Assembly (NCBI RefSeq): GCF_001021165.1
Contig: NZ_AZAY01000006.1
Span: 49,877-113,876 of the forward strand
Direction: 5' to 3'
DNA: 64,000 nucleotides
From: Marinitoga sp. 1197
GTDB taxonomy: Bacteria > Thermotogota > Thermotogae > Petrotogales > Petrotogaceae
Part shown: positions 34,696-44,087 of the stretch, piece by piece
Position numbering within the stretch: position 1 is the first letter of the stretch
Layout: the number at the start of each line of letters is the position of its first letter
The notes under the pieces: model-generated
Told to the model about the DNA's origin: nothing
The model's input: the letters and a program-made list of their open reading frames with translations, nothing else
The model's database searches: none
Position numbers and translations under genes: made by a program

Positions 34696-35736
34696 TTGAA
34701 ATTTCCAGCATTAATGGCAAAAGTAAAAGTTTTAAATTCAAAAATATTAAATAGAGATGATTTTCAAAATTTAGTAAATTCTTCGAGCGTTTTAGAAATA
34801 ACAGAATATTTAAAAAATAATACTCATTATAGCAAAATTTTTGAAAATACAGATATTTCAAAGTTACATAGACGTGATGTTGAAATTCTTATAAGAAAAT
34901 CTATTTTAAAGGATTTTTATAATATTTATTTTTATCTTCCTGTAGAAGGTCAAAGATTTTTTAGAGTTATGGAGAAACGATTTGAAATAGAAAATATTAA
35001 ATTTGTACTAAGATCTCTTCATTCAGGCCATCCAGAATATATTTCAAAAGAAAAATTCTTTCCGCTAAACCATAAAACTATTGACGAAGATATGCTATCC
35101 TCGATAAAAAACTTTGATGATGTTCTTAATATTTTTAAAAATACTTTTTATCAGCCTATTATTGATTCTGCTTACCAGAATTATTCTAAATCTAAAAAAA
35201 TTCAACATCTATTAAATGCTTTTGATTTCTGGTATTTTACCAAAATGAAAACAACGCTAAGTTTAATTCCGGAATTTGGAAAAAATCTAAAAAAAATATT
35301 TTATATACAGATGGATTTAGCAAATATTCAATGGATTTATAGAGCAAAAATTTTATTTAAGTTATCTACGGAGGAAGTTTTAAACTTTTTAATGCCTATT
35401 TCTTTTAATCTTTCAAGAACTGAACTACAAAATATTGCAACTTCAGAGAATATAGATGATTTTATCAATAAAATTTCAACATGTTCATATGGTAAATACT
35501 TTCAAAATATTGATAAAAATATTTTTCCATATGTTATTGAGAGAATATGTGAAAAAATTATATTGTTATATGCTAGAAAATTGTTAAGTCATACACAAAA
35601 TGGATTTGATGTGATGAGCGGATATCTTTATATACGAGAATATGAGTATAAAGATTTAATAACTTTAATAGAAGGAAAACGTTATAATTTTTCAAATGAA
35701 AAGATAAAAACTTTTTTATTATTGGCGGGTGATTGA
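34696..35736 (+). CDS. ntpC: V-type ATP synthase subunit C
   Basis: About 346 residues, helical, matching the d/C subunit that links the central stalk to the membrane ring (AhaC/NtpC). Family-like features are FPALMAKVKVLNSKIL, the VLEITEYLKNNTHY segment, and a repeated three-part helical layout. The frame opens at 34681, but TTG 34696 lies 5 nt after GGAGATGA and is preferred. It overlaps the subunit I gene region at its stop. Confidence 0.8.
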   Translation: MKFPALMAKVKVLNSKILNRDDFQNLVNSSSVLEITEYLKNNTHYSKIFENTDISKLHRRDVEILIRKSILKDFYNIYFYLPVEGQRFFRVMEKRFEIENIKFVLRSLHSGHPEYISKEKFFPLNHKTIDEDMLSSIKNFDDVLNIFKNTFYQPIIDSAYQNYSKSKKIQHLLNAFDFWYFTKMKTTLSLIPEFGKNLKKIFYIQMDLANIQWIYRAKILFKLSTEEVLNFLMPISFNLSRTELQNIATSENIDDFINKISTCSYGKYFQNIDKNIFPYVIERICEKIILLYARKLLSHTQNGFDVMSGYLYIREYEYKDLITLIEGKRYNFSNEKIKTFLLLAGD

Positions 35737-35738
35737 AA

Positions 35739-37592
35739 GTGCATGAAAAATTAAAACCTTTTACTATTATTTCAAATAAATATGAATTAGAAGAGATTTC
35801 AAAGAAGATTCTGGATTCAGAAAAAGTTGAAATATTACCTTTAGAAAAGATTATTGAAATAGATCTATTAAAAGAATTGAAGACACATAAAGAGAATGCA
35901 TATAAAAATATATACAATAATTTTATAAATATTTTTGAATATGCTGAAAAGATTCCAGAACCAAAAACTAAAAAAATAAACTTTCCATTTGTTATTGATA
36001 AAGATGAAATTCTTGAATTTTCAAGAAATTTAAATAATAAAATGAAAGAGATTTCTGATAAAATGAATTTTTTAAAAGAAAAGAAAGAAAGATTAAAAAC
36101 AGAAATAGAATTATTTGAAAAATTAAAATCTATAGAAATTGACATAGAAAAACTATTAATGATGAAAAGGTTAAACTTTAAAGTTGGAAAAATAAATAAT
36201 CTATATTACGAAAGATTTATAAATAGTTTAGAAACCGAAAATGTATTAACTATTAATCTTGCAGAAGAAGATAATTTCATGTGGTTAATGCTTATATATG
36301 AGTCAAATATGGAAATAGGAAAAACTTTATCAATAGCAAATTTTATTGAATATATTATTCCTGATTATACTGGTACGCCAAAAGAAATATTATGGATATT
36401 ATATGATGAATATCGTTCTTTAAAATATGAAATAGAAATGCTAAAAATATCCTTAAAAAAAATTTTTTTTGAAAACAGGAGATTCATATATAAGTATTTT
36501 GATTACATATTTGTTTTAAAAAACATTTATGACCTTACCAATCAGATGAAATTTACTGAAAATTTCTTTATAATTTCTGGATGGACAACCGGGGATATAT
36601 ATAATGAATTGCTAAATTATACAAATTCAAACGATTATATTTTATTTATTGATTACGCTTTTTCGGAAAAATCACCGACATTATTGAAAAATAAAGGGAT
36701 TTTTAAGCATTTTGAGTTTATCGTAAAAATGTTTGGAATTCCTTCAAGCGATGAGATTGATCCGACACCTATAATTACTATACTATTCTTGTTATTTTAT
36801 GGAATGATGTTTGGTGATGTTGGGCAGGGAGCTGTTTTATCCCTGTTTGGTTTTTGGATTTATAAAAAAAATAAATCCGATTTATTTTATGTTATAGGAG
36901 CATCAGGCATTTTTTCAATTATTTTTGGTTTTTTATATGGAAGTTTTTTTGGATTTGAGAATGTTATAAAACCGTTATGGAAAAGACCAATGGATAATAT
37001 AAATTATTTTTTAATACTTTCTATATATTTTGGAATATCAATTCTTACATTAGCAATGTTTTTGAATATTGTAAATAAAATAAAAAATAAAAATATAAAA
37101 GAACTCGTTTTTGATCCAAATGGATATGCTGGAATTGCTCTTTATTGGATTTTATTAGGTTCTGTCTTTTATATGATTAAAAATGGTACTTTCCCAAAAA
37201 TCAGTTATATATTTATTATTGGTTTAATTATAATCATATATTTAAGAAGTATTATTTTTGAAAAAGGTACTTTAGGAGAAAAGATTGTACAGGGTTTTTT
37301 TGATTTATTCGAAATATTATTGGGATATCTAAGCAATACTTTATCTTTTATCAGATTGGGAGCTTTTGCTATGAATCATGCAGGACTATTTCTTGCGTTT
37401 TATATGATGTCTAAAATGACAGGAAATACCATTTTTTCATATATTATCCTATTGTTAGGAAATATTTTAATTATAGTTTTAGAAGGTTTGGTCGTGTTTA
37501 TTCAAACATTAAGGTTAGAATATTATGAATTTTTCACCAGATTTTTTAAAGGAAATGGTAAAGAATTTAATCCTATAAAATACAAATTTTAG
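35739..37592 (+). CDS. ntpI: V-type ATP synthase subunit I (a subunit)
   Basis: About 617 residues. Residues 1-320 are cytoplasmic and include coiled coils of the stator arm. Residues about 335-600 hold seven or eight membrane helices, starting with the family motif MMFGDVGQGAVLS. The key helix SNTLSFIRLGAFAMNHAGLFLAF contains the essential Arg of the ion path. TTG 35733 overlaps the previous stop, but GTG 35739 has better spacing to GGGTGA (35727-35732). Confidence 0.9.
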   Translation: MHEKLKPFTIISNKYELEEISKKILDSEKVEILPLEKIIEIDLLKELKTHKENAYKNIYNNFINIFEYAEKIPEPKTKKINFPFVIDKDEILEFSRNLNNKMKEISDKMNFLKEKKERLKTEIELFEKLKSIEIDIEKLLMMKRLNFKVGKINNLYYERFINSLETENVLTINLAEEDNFMWLMLIYESNMEIGKTLSIANFIEYIIPDYTGTPKEILWILYDEYRSLKYEIEMLKISLKKIFFENRRFIYKYFDYIFVLKNIYDLTNQMKFTENFFIISGWTTGDIYNELLNYTNSNDYILFIDYAFSEKSPTLLKNKGIFKHFEFIVKMFGIPSSDEIDPTPIITILFLLFYGMMFGDVGQGAVLSLFGFWIYKKNKSDLFYVIGASGIFSIIFGFLYGSFFGFENVIKPLWKRPMDNINYFLILSIYFGISILTLAMFLNIVNKIKNKNIKELVFDPNGYAGIALYWILLGSVFYMIKNGTFPKISYIFIIGLIIIIYLRSIIFEKGTLGEKIVQGFFDLFEILLGYLSNTLSFIRLGAFAMNHAGLFLAFYMMSKMTGNTIFSYIILLLGNILIIVLEGLVVFIQTLRLEYYEFFTRFFKGNGKEFNPIKYKF

Positions 37593-37606
37593 TGGAGGTG
37601 TTAGTT

Positions 37607-38041
37607 ATGGCATATGTTGTTTCTCTTTTTGTTTTAGTATTTTTAACGGTTGTATCTGGATTCTATTTTTCAAAGAATCCTGAGAAATCAAGAATGTTTG
37701 CAAAAAAAGTTTTTGCTGGAAATATAGTTTTGTTTGTGATGATTATGCTTTTTGCTTTTATAACTTTAACTCCTACATCAGCATTTGCTGAAACACATAC
37801 AACAACACCTGCTGTTGATACTACTAACAATACAGGACTTGGTTTAATAGGTGCAGCATTAGCAACAGGGTTGGCCGCAGTTGGAGCAGGTGTCGGTGTT
37901 GGGATGGTTGGTGCAGCATCTGTTGGAGCTATTAGCGAAAAGCCAGAGTTGTTAGGAAAAACTCTTATTTATGTAGGTTTGGCTGAAGGTATAGCTATTT
38001 ATGGACTTATTGTAACCATAATGATTCTTGGGAGGATATAA
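37607..38041 (+). CDS. ntpK: V-type ATP synthase subunit K (c-ring proteolipid)
   Basis: A 144-residue proteolipid. The last 80 residues form one c-type hairpin: a Gly/Ala-rich helix (GLGLIGAALATGLAAVGAGVGVGMVGAASVGA) and a second helix YVGLAEGIAIYGLIVTI with the ion-binding Glu. The first 60 residues hold two hydrophobic stretches and end in TPTSAFAE, which resembles a signal peptidase site. The Gln/Thr ligands typical of Na+ c-rings are not seen. ATG 37607 follows GGAGGTG. Confidence 0.85.
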   Translation: MAYVVSLFVLVFLTVVSGFYFSKNPEKSRMFAKKVFAGNIVLFVMIMLFAFITLTPTSAFAETHTTTPAVDTTNNTGLGLIGAALATGLAAVGAGVGVGMVGAASVGAISEKPELLGKTLIYVGLAEGIAIYGLIVTIMILGRI

Positions 38042-38044
38042 TTC

Positions 38045-38359
38045 ATGAAATTCTTTCTTATTAGCGACAACATTGATACTTCTATAGGATTAAGACTAAG
38101 TGGGGTTTCTGGAGTTGTTGTTCATGAAAGAAATGAAATTTTGAATACATTTAACAGTGTTCTTAAAAATAAAGAAATAGGCGTTATATTAATAACAGAA
38201 TTAGCAGCTGAAAAGATAGAAGAAGAACTGAAAGAACATAAACTTTCTGGAAAACTTCCTCTAATCTTTGTAATCCCAGATAGGCATGGATGGCGTGGAG
38301 ATAAAGATTTTATTACAAAATATGTAGAGGAAGCCATTGGGGTGAGAATTAATGAATGA
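38045..38359 (+). CDS. ntpF: V-type ATP synthase subunit F
   Basis: A 104-residue subunit F of the central stalk, with the family opening FFLISDNIDTSIGLRLSGVSG, ITELAAEKIEEEL and the ending LPLIFVIPDRHG. It lies 3 nt behind the proteolipid gene and overlaps subunit E by 8 nt. Confidence 0.87.
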   Translation: MKFFLISDNIDTSIGLRLSGVSGVVVHERNEILNTFNSVLKNKEIGVILITELAAEKIEEELKEHKLSGKLPLIFVIPDRHGWRGDKDFITKYVEEAIGVRINE

Positions 38360-38927
38360 TACAGAATTAAAATTAAAAAATATGCTTGAATTATTGGAAA
38401 AAGATTATGAAGTTGAATATAAATCTTTAAAAAAACAATATGATGATGAATTTGAAAAACTAAAAAAGAGTTTTGAAGAAGATATTGAAAAATATAGTCA
38501 AAGAAAATTAAAAGAAGCTAATGATAAAGCAAAACATATATTAAAGCTTGCAAAATCCAAAGCGGAACTTCGTATAAAAGAGGAAAAATTAAAACTTAAA
38601 AATAATTTATTAAAAAAAGTATTAGATGAAATAGAAAATAAAATGTTAAATTTGCAAAATGAGCGAAAAAAATATTTTTATCAAAAACTATATTTTGACG
38701 CGGTAAAATTAGTAAATGATGATTATATAATATTGTGTAATCCTGATGATGTAGAAATTATAAAAACATTTGTATCAGATTGCAAAATTGAGTCTGATAA
38801 TGAAATTAAAGGTGGAATCATTTTAAAAAGCAAAAATGTAAGTATTAAAAATACAATTGAATCATATCTTCAGGAAAATAAAAATATGATCTTTCGTCTT
38901 GTATTAGAAGAGGTAGGTGATATATAA
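38352..38927 (+). CDS. ntpE: V-type ATP synthase subunit E
   Basis: A 191-residue peripheral stalk subunit. Residues 1-95 form a long charged coiled coil and the C-terminal part forms a compact domain ending in NTIESYLQENKNMIFRLVLEEVGDI. It would pair with the H/G subunit to hold the catalytic head. It overlaps both neighbours, 8 nt with subunit F and 1 nt with subunit A. Confidence 0.85.
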   Translation: MNDTELKLKNMLELLEKDYEVEYKSLKKQYDDEFEKLKKSFEEDIEKYSQRKLKEANDKAKHILKLAKSKAELRIKEEKLKLKNNLLKKVLDEIENKMLNLQNERKKYFYQKLYFDAVKLVNDDYIILCNPDDVEIIKTFVSDCKIESDNEIKGGIILKSKNVSIKNTIESYLQENKNMIFRLVLEEVGDI

Positions 38928-40675
38928 TGAAAATAAAAGAAATTAATGGTCCTGTTGTAAAAGCTGATGGTGCTAAAAATCTCTTTATGAATGAAATGGT
39001 TAGAGTTGGTGAATTTAAGCTGACAGGAGAAGTAATAAGAATAAATGGAGATATTGCTACCATCCAGGTATATGAAGAAACTTCTATGCTAAAACCAACT
39101 GAACCAATAGAAGGAACAGGAAAAATGTTATCAGTTGCATTAGGTCCAGGATTATTAGGTAGTATATATGATGGCATCCAGAGACCCTTAAATGAATTAA
39201 TAGAAAAGTCAGGATCTTTTATAGGAAGAGGAATAGATGCTTTTGGATTGGATACAACAAAATATTGGGAAGTATCTTTCCTGAAAAATGTAGGAGATGA
39301 AGTTAATGGTGGAGACATTCTTGCAGAAGTTCAGGAAACCAAAAGTTTAACCCATAAAATATTGATTCCACCAGATATAAATGGAAAAATTGTTGAAATA
39401 AAAGAAAACGGGAATTATAAAGTTACAGATATACTGGCAAAAATAGAAACAAAATATGGAATAAGAGAAATTAAAATGTATCATGAATGGCCGGTAAAAA
39501 TTCCAAGACCAGTAAAGAATAGATTAGAACCCAAAATACCATTAATAACAGGCCAAAGAGTTATAGACTTGTTTTTCCCTATTAGTAAGGGTGGAACTGC
39601 TGCTATTCCTGGAGGATTTGGAACAGGAAAGACTATTACACAACATCAACTCGCAAAATGGGCTGATGCTGATATAATTGTGTATATTGGATGTGGAGAA
39701 CGAGGGAATGAGATGACAGAAGTTTTAGAAGAATTTCCAAATTTAAAAGATCCGAAAACTGGAGCTCCGTTAATGGATAGAACTGTTTTAATTGCCAATA
39801 CTTCCAATATGCCTGTGTCAGCAAGAGAAGCGTCAATATATACCGGGATTACAATTGCAGAATATTTTAGAGATATGGGATATAACGTTGCTGTTATGGC
39901 GGACTCAACATCGCGTTGGGCTGAGGCTTTAAGAGAACTTTCTGGGAGACTTGAAGAAATGCCGGCTGAAGAGGGATATCCTTCATATTTAGCATCGAGG
40001 ATAGGTCAATTTTATGAAAGAGCAGGGATTACAGAAAATATAAATGGAACCGTTGGATCGGTTACTATTATAGGAGCTGTTTCACCTCCTGGTGGAGACT
40101 TTTCGGAGCCAGTAACTCAGAATACGAAGAGATTTGTAAAGTGTTTTTGGGGATTAGATAAAAATCTGGCTTATTCAAGGCATTATCCATCTATTAATTG
40201 GCTTACAAGTTATAGTGAATATAAGGAAGATTTAAATGAATGGTTCGCAAATAATGTTAAAGAACAATGGAATTATTATAGAGATGAAGCTATGAAATTA
40301 TTAACAGAAGATGATAGGCTTCAACAGATTATAAAAATAGTTGGTGAAGATGTTTTGCCTGACGATCAAAAACTTACTGTTTTAATATCGAAAATAATAA
40401 AAGTAGGTATATTACAACAAAGTGCTTTTAGCGAAATAGATTCTTATTGTCCATTAGAAAAACAATATTATTTATTAAAAACAATTATGGATACCTACTC
40501 ACGTTCAAAAAAATATATTGAAAAATCAATAGCAATAAGTCAGGTTTTACCTGCAGAGGTTATTTCAAAATTGTTGACAATGAAAGAAGAAATAAAAACT
40601 ATAGAAGAGTTTAAAAGTATAGAAGAATCTTTAAATACACATTTTGAAAAATTAGAAAATATATATAGTAAATGA
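38927..40675 (+). CDS. ntpA: V-type ATP synthase subunit A (catalytic)
   Basis: A 582-residue catalytic subunit. Walker A is PGGFGTGKTITQ, followed by GCGERGNEM and the ADSTSRWAEALRE motif. The V/A-type insertion of about 90 residues (the non-homologous region, roughly 115-200) is present, which distinguishes it from F-type beta subunits. It alternates with subunit B in the A3B3 head. The ATG overlaps the subunit E stop (TAATG). Confidence 0.95.
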   Translation: MKIKEINGPVVKADGAKNLFMNEMVRVGEFKLTGEVIRINGDIATIQVYEETSMLKPTEPIEGTGKMLSVALGPGLLGSIYDGIQRPLNELIEKSGSFIGRGIDAFGLDTTKYWEVSFLKNVGDEVNGGDILAEVQETKSLTHKILIPPDINGKIVEIKENGNYKVTDILAKIETKYGIREIKMYHEWPVKIPRPVKNRLEPKIPLITGQRVIDLFFPISKGGTAAIPGGFGTGKTITQHQLAKWADADIIVYIGCGERGNEMTEVLEEFPNLKDPKTGAPLMDRTVLIANTSNMPVSAREASIYTGITIAEYFRDMGYNVAVMADSTSRWAEALRELSGRLEEMPAEEGYPSYLASRIGQFYERAGITENINGTVGSVTIIGAVSPPGGDFSEPVTQNTKRFVKCFWGLDKNLAYSRHYPSINWLTSYSEYKEDLNEWFANNVKEQWNYYRDEAMKLLTEDDRLQQIIKIVGEDVLPDDQKLTVLISKIIKVGILQQSAFSEIDSYCPLEKQYYLLKTIMDTYSRSKKYIEKSIAISQVLPAEVISKLLTMKEEIKTIEEFKSIEESLNTHFEKLENIYSK

Positions 40676-40798
40676 TAATAAATCCTTACTTCCACTCTAG
40701 GTGTGCGAAAGCACAATAATGAAAATGTATTAGTGAAAAATGAGCTATATTCAACATTCCACCGTGGGTGTGTAGTATGCTATATCGGAGGTGTACAT
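40676..40798 (+). promoter_or_regulatory. Structured leader between subunits A and B
   Basis: Unlike all other junctions of this operon, 123 nt separate the A and B genes. The stretch holds a hairpin with a GAAA loop (TGTGC/GCACA, 40702-40715) and two related segments starting TTCCAC and containing GGTGTG (40690 and 40757). The second contains CACC, which can pair with GGTG of the B ribosome binding site (CGGAGGTG, 40786-40793). A frame open from 40703 is probably not translated. Confidence 0.4.
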
Positions 40799-42166
40799 AT
40801 GGCAATACGAGAATATCAGGGGATATCTCAAATTCGAGGACCTCTCATTATAATAGAAAATGTTAAAGATATAAGATACGATGAAGTTGTCGAAATTGAA
40901 CATAATAATAAAACCAGATTGGGTAAAGTTATTATGATAAGTGAAGATGCGGCCGTTATTCAGGTGTTTGAAGGAACTCAAGAATTATCTCTTAATGAAC
41001 CAAAAATAAAGTTTTTAGGAAAACCACTGGAAATAAATTTATCTCCAGATATACTTGGAAGAACATTTGATGGACTGGGAAGGCCTATTGATGAAATGGG
41101 TGAAATAATTGCACAAAAAAGTGTAGATATAAACGGATCAGCAATAAATCCGGCCGCCCGTGAATATCCTCGAGATTTTATTCAAACGGGTATTTCAGCA
41201 ATTGATAGTATGCTTACATTAATACGTGGTCAGAAACTTCCTATTTTTTCAGGAAATGGATTACCTCATAATAAATTAGCGGTTCAAATTGCCAAACAGG
41301 CTAAATTAAAATCAAATGAAGAATTTGCTGTTGTATTTGGTGCAATAGGTTTAAAAAAAGACGATGCAAATTTCATAATTAAAAATTTTGAGGAAAGTGG
41401 CGCCATAGAAAATATGGTGGTGTTTTTAAATCTGGCCAGTGACCCTGTCGTCGAAAGGATAGCTACGCCAAGAATGGCTCTTGCAGTTGCTGAATACCTG
41501 GCTTTTGATTTAGGAAAACATGTTCTTGTAATTTTAAATGATATGACCAATTATTGTGAAGCATTAAGGGAATTATCAAATTATAGAGGTGAAATTCCTG
41601 GGAGAAAAGGTTTCCCTGGGTATCTTTACTCAGATTTAGCTTCGATATATGAAAGAGCTGGTATGATTAAAGGTAAAAATGGTTCTGTAACCCAAATACC
41701 TATATTGACTATGCCAAATGATGATATTACTCATCCAATACCAGATTTAACCGGTTTTATAACAGAAGGCCAAATTGTTTTATCAAGAGAATTACATAGA
41801 AAAAATATATACCCACCTATAAATGTTTTACCATCTCTTTCAAGATTGATGAAAGATGGAATTGGTAAAGGATTTACCAGAGAAGATCATCCGGATGTAT
41901 CATCACAGCTTTTTGCATCTTATTCTAGGGTGTTTGAAATAAGATCTTTGGCTGCTATAATTGGAGAAGATGATTTATCTGATATAGATAAATTGTATCT
42001 GGATTTTGGAAAAACCTTTGAAAATGAATTTATTAATCAGAGTTTTAATGAAGAAAGAACACTTGAAGATACATTAAATATTGCCTGGAAAATACTTTCT
42101 ATATTACCAAAGACAGAACTAACAAGAATAAAAAAGAATTATATAGAGAAATATTATAAAAAATAA
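40799..42166 (+). CDS. ntpB: V-type ATP synthase subunit B
   Basis: A 455-residue non-catalytic head subunit. Family motifs are [24 protein letters not shown] in place of a Walker [13 protein letters not shown] and [24 protein letters not shown] with the ERAG motif, then [11 protein letters not shown]. The frame extends back to 40703, but ATG 40799 has the strong CGGAGGTG site and is where homology begins ([16 protein letters not shown]). Confidence 0.95.
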   Translation: MAIREYQGISQIRGPLIIIENVKDIRYDEVVEIEHNNKTRLGKVIMISEDAAVIQVFEGTQELSLNEPKIKFLGKPLEINLSPDILGRTFDGLGRPIDEMGEIIAQKSVDINGSAINPAAREYPRDFIQTGISAIDSMLTLIRGQKLPIFSGNGLPHNKLAVQIAKQAKLKSNEEFAVVFGAIGLKKDDANFIIKNFEESGAIENMVVFLNLASDPVVERIATPRMALAVAEYLAFDLGKHVLVILNDMTNYCEALRELSNYRGEIPGRKGFPGYLYSDLASIYERAGMIKGKNGSVTQIPILTMPNDDITHPIPDLTGFITEGQIVLSRELHRKNIYPPINVLPSLSRLMKDGIGKGFTREDHPDVSSQLFASYSRVFEIRSLAAIIGEDDLSDIDKLYLDFGKTFENEFINQSFNEERTLEDTLNIAWKILSILPKTELTRIKKNYIEKYYKK

Positions 42167-42189
42167 CCTTTAAGATTGAAGGTGGAATA

Positions 42190-42798
42190 ATGATTTTTAA
42201 TCAAACTATACCGACAAAAGGGAATTTAATAAATTTAAAACAACAGATTATTCTTGCAAAACAGGGACATGATTTGCTGGAGAAAAAAAGAAATATTATA
42301 ATGAAAGAATTAGTAGATTTAATAGATCAGGCTAAGAGTGTTCAGGATAGAATATTAAAAATATTTAATAGAGCTTATGAATCTTTGCAACTGGCAAATC
42401 TTGATTTAGGAATAGAAAATGTTGAAGAATATGCAAATGGGGTTTTAGAATACGATAATTTAAAAATAAGATTCAGAAGTATCATGGGTGTTGAAGTTCC
42501 AGAAATTTATAAAGAAGAGCAAAAAATAGATATTCCTTATGAAATTTATAGAACAGATGCTGCATTAGATCAAGCATATATATATTTTAAAACAGTTTTG
42601 GAATTAATTATAGAAGCTTCCATGATTGAAAATAAGGTTTACAAACTTGCACATGAAGTAAAAAAGACTAAAAAGAGGGTTTCTGCACTTGAAAATATTG
42701 TAATACCTCAACTACAAAGTTCTATTAAATTTATTCAGGATACTCTTGAGGAATTTGAAAGAGAAGAATTTTTTAAATTAAAAAAATTAAAAAGATAA
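42190..42798 (+). CDS. ntpD: V-type ATP synthase subunit D
   Basis: A 202-residue central stalk subunit, almost entirely helical, with the family opening (TIPTKGNLINLKQQIILAKQGHDLLEKKR) and the closing VKKTKKRVSALENIVIPQL. It is the last gene of the operon. Subunit order is H/G, C, I, K, F, E, A, B, D. Confidence 0.92.
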   Translation: MIFNQTIPTKGNLINLKQQIILAKQGHDLLEKKRNIIMKELVDLIDQAKSVQDRILKIFNRAYESLQLANLDLGIENVEEYANGVLEYDNLKIRFRSIMGVEVPEIYKEEQKIDIPYEIYRTDAALDQAYIYFKTVLELIIEASMIENKVYKLAHEVKKTKKRVSALENIVIPQLQSSIKFIQDTLEEFEREEFFKLKKLKR

Positions 42799-42819
42799 TC
42801 ATAGATAATAAAATTTAAC

Positions 42820-42848
42820 TTGACAAAAAGTGTTTTTTATGATATAAT
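42820..42848 (+). promoter_or_regulatory. Near-perfect sigma-70 promoter upstream of mgsA
   Basis: TTGACA (42820-42825), 17-nt spacer, TATAAT (42843-42848), with an extended TATGATATAAT. It is the best promoter match in the window. The predicted start near 42855 is only about 15 nt before a terminator hairpin. Confidence 0.85.
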
Positions 42849-42854
42849 TATTAG

Positions 42855-42901
42855 TGAGAGTTATTACAAGACCCGGCTTATTTAGTTAGGGTCTTTTTTT
42901 T
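42855..42901 (+). ncRNA. Short terminated leader or small RNA before mgsA
   Basis: From the predicted start of the consensus promoter, only about 45 nt follow before AGACCC, a 14-nt loop and GGGTCT (42869-42894) with eight T residues. The transcript would be a very short terminated RNA, with mgsA (42965) reached only by read-through. It could be an attenuator, a small RNA, or just the V-ATPase operon terminator. No known riboswitch class is recognised. Confidence 0.45.
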
Positions 42902-42964
42902 ATTAATTTATAATTATAGGAGTGTACTATATTTGAACATAAATTCATAATATGGAGGGAAAAT

Positions 42965-43357
42965 ATGATAAATGTTGCATTAATTGCTCATGATAAAAAG
43001 AAATTGGATTTAGTTATGTTTGTAAAGGAATGGAAGTATGTATTTGAAAAATGTAATCTTTATGCCACCAGTTCCACTGGAACTTTAATAGAAGAAAAGG
43101 TTGGATTAAATGTAACAAAATTTGCGTCAGGTCCATATGGAGGAGATTTGCAAATAGGTGCGATGATTGCAGCAGGAAGCATGGATTTTGTTATATTTTT
43201 AAGGGATCCTTTAACAGCACAACCTCACGAACCAGATGTTTCTGCTTTAATGAGAGTTTGTGATGTACATAATATACCTCTTGCTACCAATTTAGCTACG
43301 GCAGAAGGACTTGTATTAGAAATTGAAAAAAAAATCCCTACAACGGAAGGTGAATAA
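42965..43357 (+). CDS. mgsA: Methylglyoxal synthase
   Basis: A 130-residue enzyme that converts dihydroxyacetone phosphate to methylglyoxal and phosphate. Seen are [24 protein letters not shown], the signature [15 protein letters not shown] with the catalytic Asp, and [15 protein letters not shown] with the conserved Asp and His. Length is slightly below E. coli (152), as in Thermotogota and Bacillota. GGAGGG precedes ATG 42965. A hemolysin III-type gene follows directly. Confidence 0.93.
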   Translation: MINVALIAHDKKKLDLVMFVKEWKYVFEKCNLYATSSTGTLIEEKVGLNVTKFASGPYGGDLQIGAMIAAGSMDFVIFLRDPLTAQPHEPDVSALMRVCDVHNIPLATNLATAEGLVLEIEKKIPTTEGE

Positions 43358-43358
43358 T

Positions 43359-44009
43359 ATTAAAGACTTAAATAATTTTGAAAAATATACAAAAGGTGAA
43401 GAAATTGCAAATTCAATAACTCATGGAATAGGTGCCATACTAAGTCTGGTTGCTCTTGTCATCTTGATTATTTTTTCTTCAATTAATGGAACTTTTTTAC
43501 AAACCATTAGTGTTACTATATATGGAATAAGTTTATTTTTATTATACCTTGCTTCAACTTTATATCATAGTATTCAGCATAAAAAAACAAAACAAATTTT
43601 AGAAATTATAGATCATTCATCTATTTATTTGTTAATTGCAGGAACATATACACCTTTTACTTTAGTAACTTTAAACGGAAAAATTGGTTGGTCAATTTTC
43701 ATAATAGTATGGATACTTGCTTTAATTGGAATAATTTTAAAACCTTTTTTTGTAAAAAAATTCAGAATAATCTCAACGCTTCTATATATTGGAATGGGAT
43801 GGATGATAATTTTTGCAATAAAGCCATTAATATCATCATTACCTTTAGGTGGGATAATATGGCTTGTAATGGGAGGTTTATTATACACCGTTGGTGCTAT
43901 TTTTTATATATGGAGGAAGTTACCTTATAGTCATATGATATGGCATTTATTTGTTTTAGGTGGAAGTATTTCTCATTTTATCGCTGTGTTTTTTTATGTT
44001 TTGAATTAA
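43359..44009 (+). CDS. Hemolysin III / PAQR family membrane protein
   Basis: About 216 residues with seven hydrophobic segments. The family motifs are EEIANSITHGIGAILSL, STLYHSIQHKKTKQILEIIDHSSIYLLIAGTYTPF and SHMIWHLFVLGGSISHF, giving the conserved His/Asp set of PAQR proteins, often called hemolysin III though their bacterial role is unclear. The start is unusual. TTG 43323 lies deep inside mgsA with no good ribosome binding site, GTG 43350 is part of GGAAGGTGA itself, while ATT 43359 lies 5 nt after that site and fits the length of relatives. Confidence 0.82.
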   Translation: MKDLNNFEKYTKGEEIANSITHGIGAILSLVALVILIIFSSINGTFLQTISVTIYGISLFLLYLASTLYHSIQHKKTKQILEIIDHSSIYLLIAGTYTPFTLVTLNGKIGWSIFIIVWILALIGIILKPFFVKKFRIISTLLYIGMGWMIIFAIKPLISSLPLGGIIWLVMGGLLYTVGAIFYIWRKLPYSHMIWHLFVLGGSISHFIAVFFYVLN

Positions 44010-44043
44010 GTGTTTGAATACACTATTTAATATTATATTATCA

Positions 44044-44076
44044 ACAAAAAGCTCCTCTGGAGCTTTTTGTTTTTTG
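44044..44076 (+). terminator. Rho-independent terminator after the hemolysin III-type gene
   Basis: ACAAAAAGCTCC, loop TCT, GGAGCTTTTTGT, TTTTTT (44044-44076). The T tract runs straight into the ribosome binding site of the next gene, so that gene is reached by read-through or an unseen promoter. Confidence 0.85.
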
Positions 44077-44087
44077 GAGGTGGATTC

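Noticed and set aside
40703..40798. N-terminal extension of V-ATPase subunit B
   Set aside because: The 32 extra residues have no similarity to the family, lack a ribosome binding site, and cover a hairpin, whereas ATG 40799 has a strong site and the expected N-terminus.
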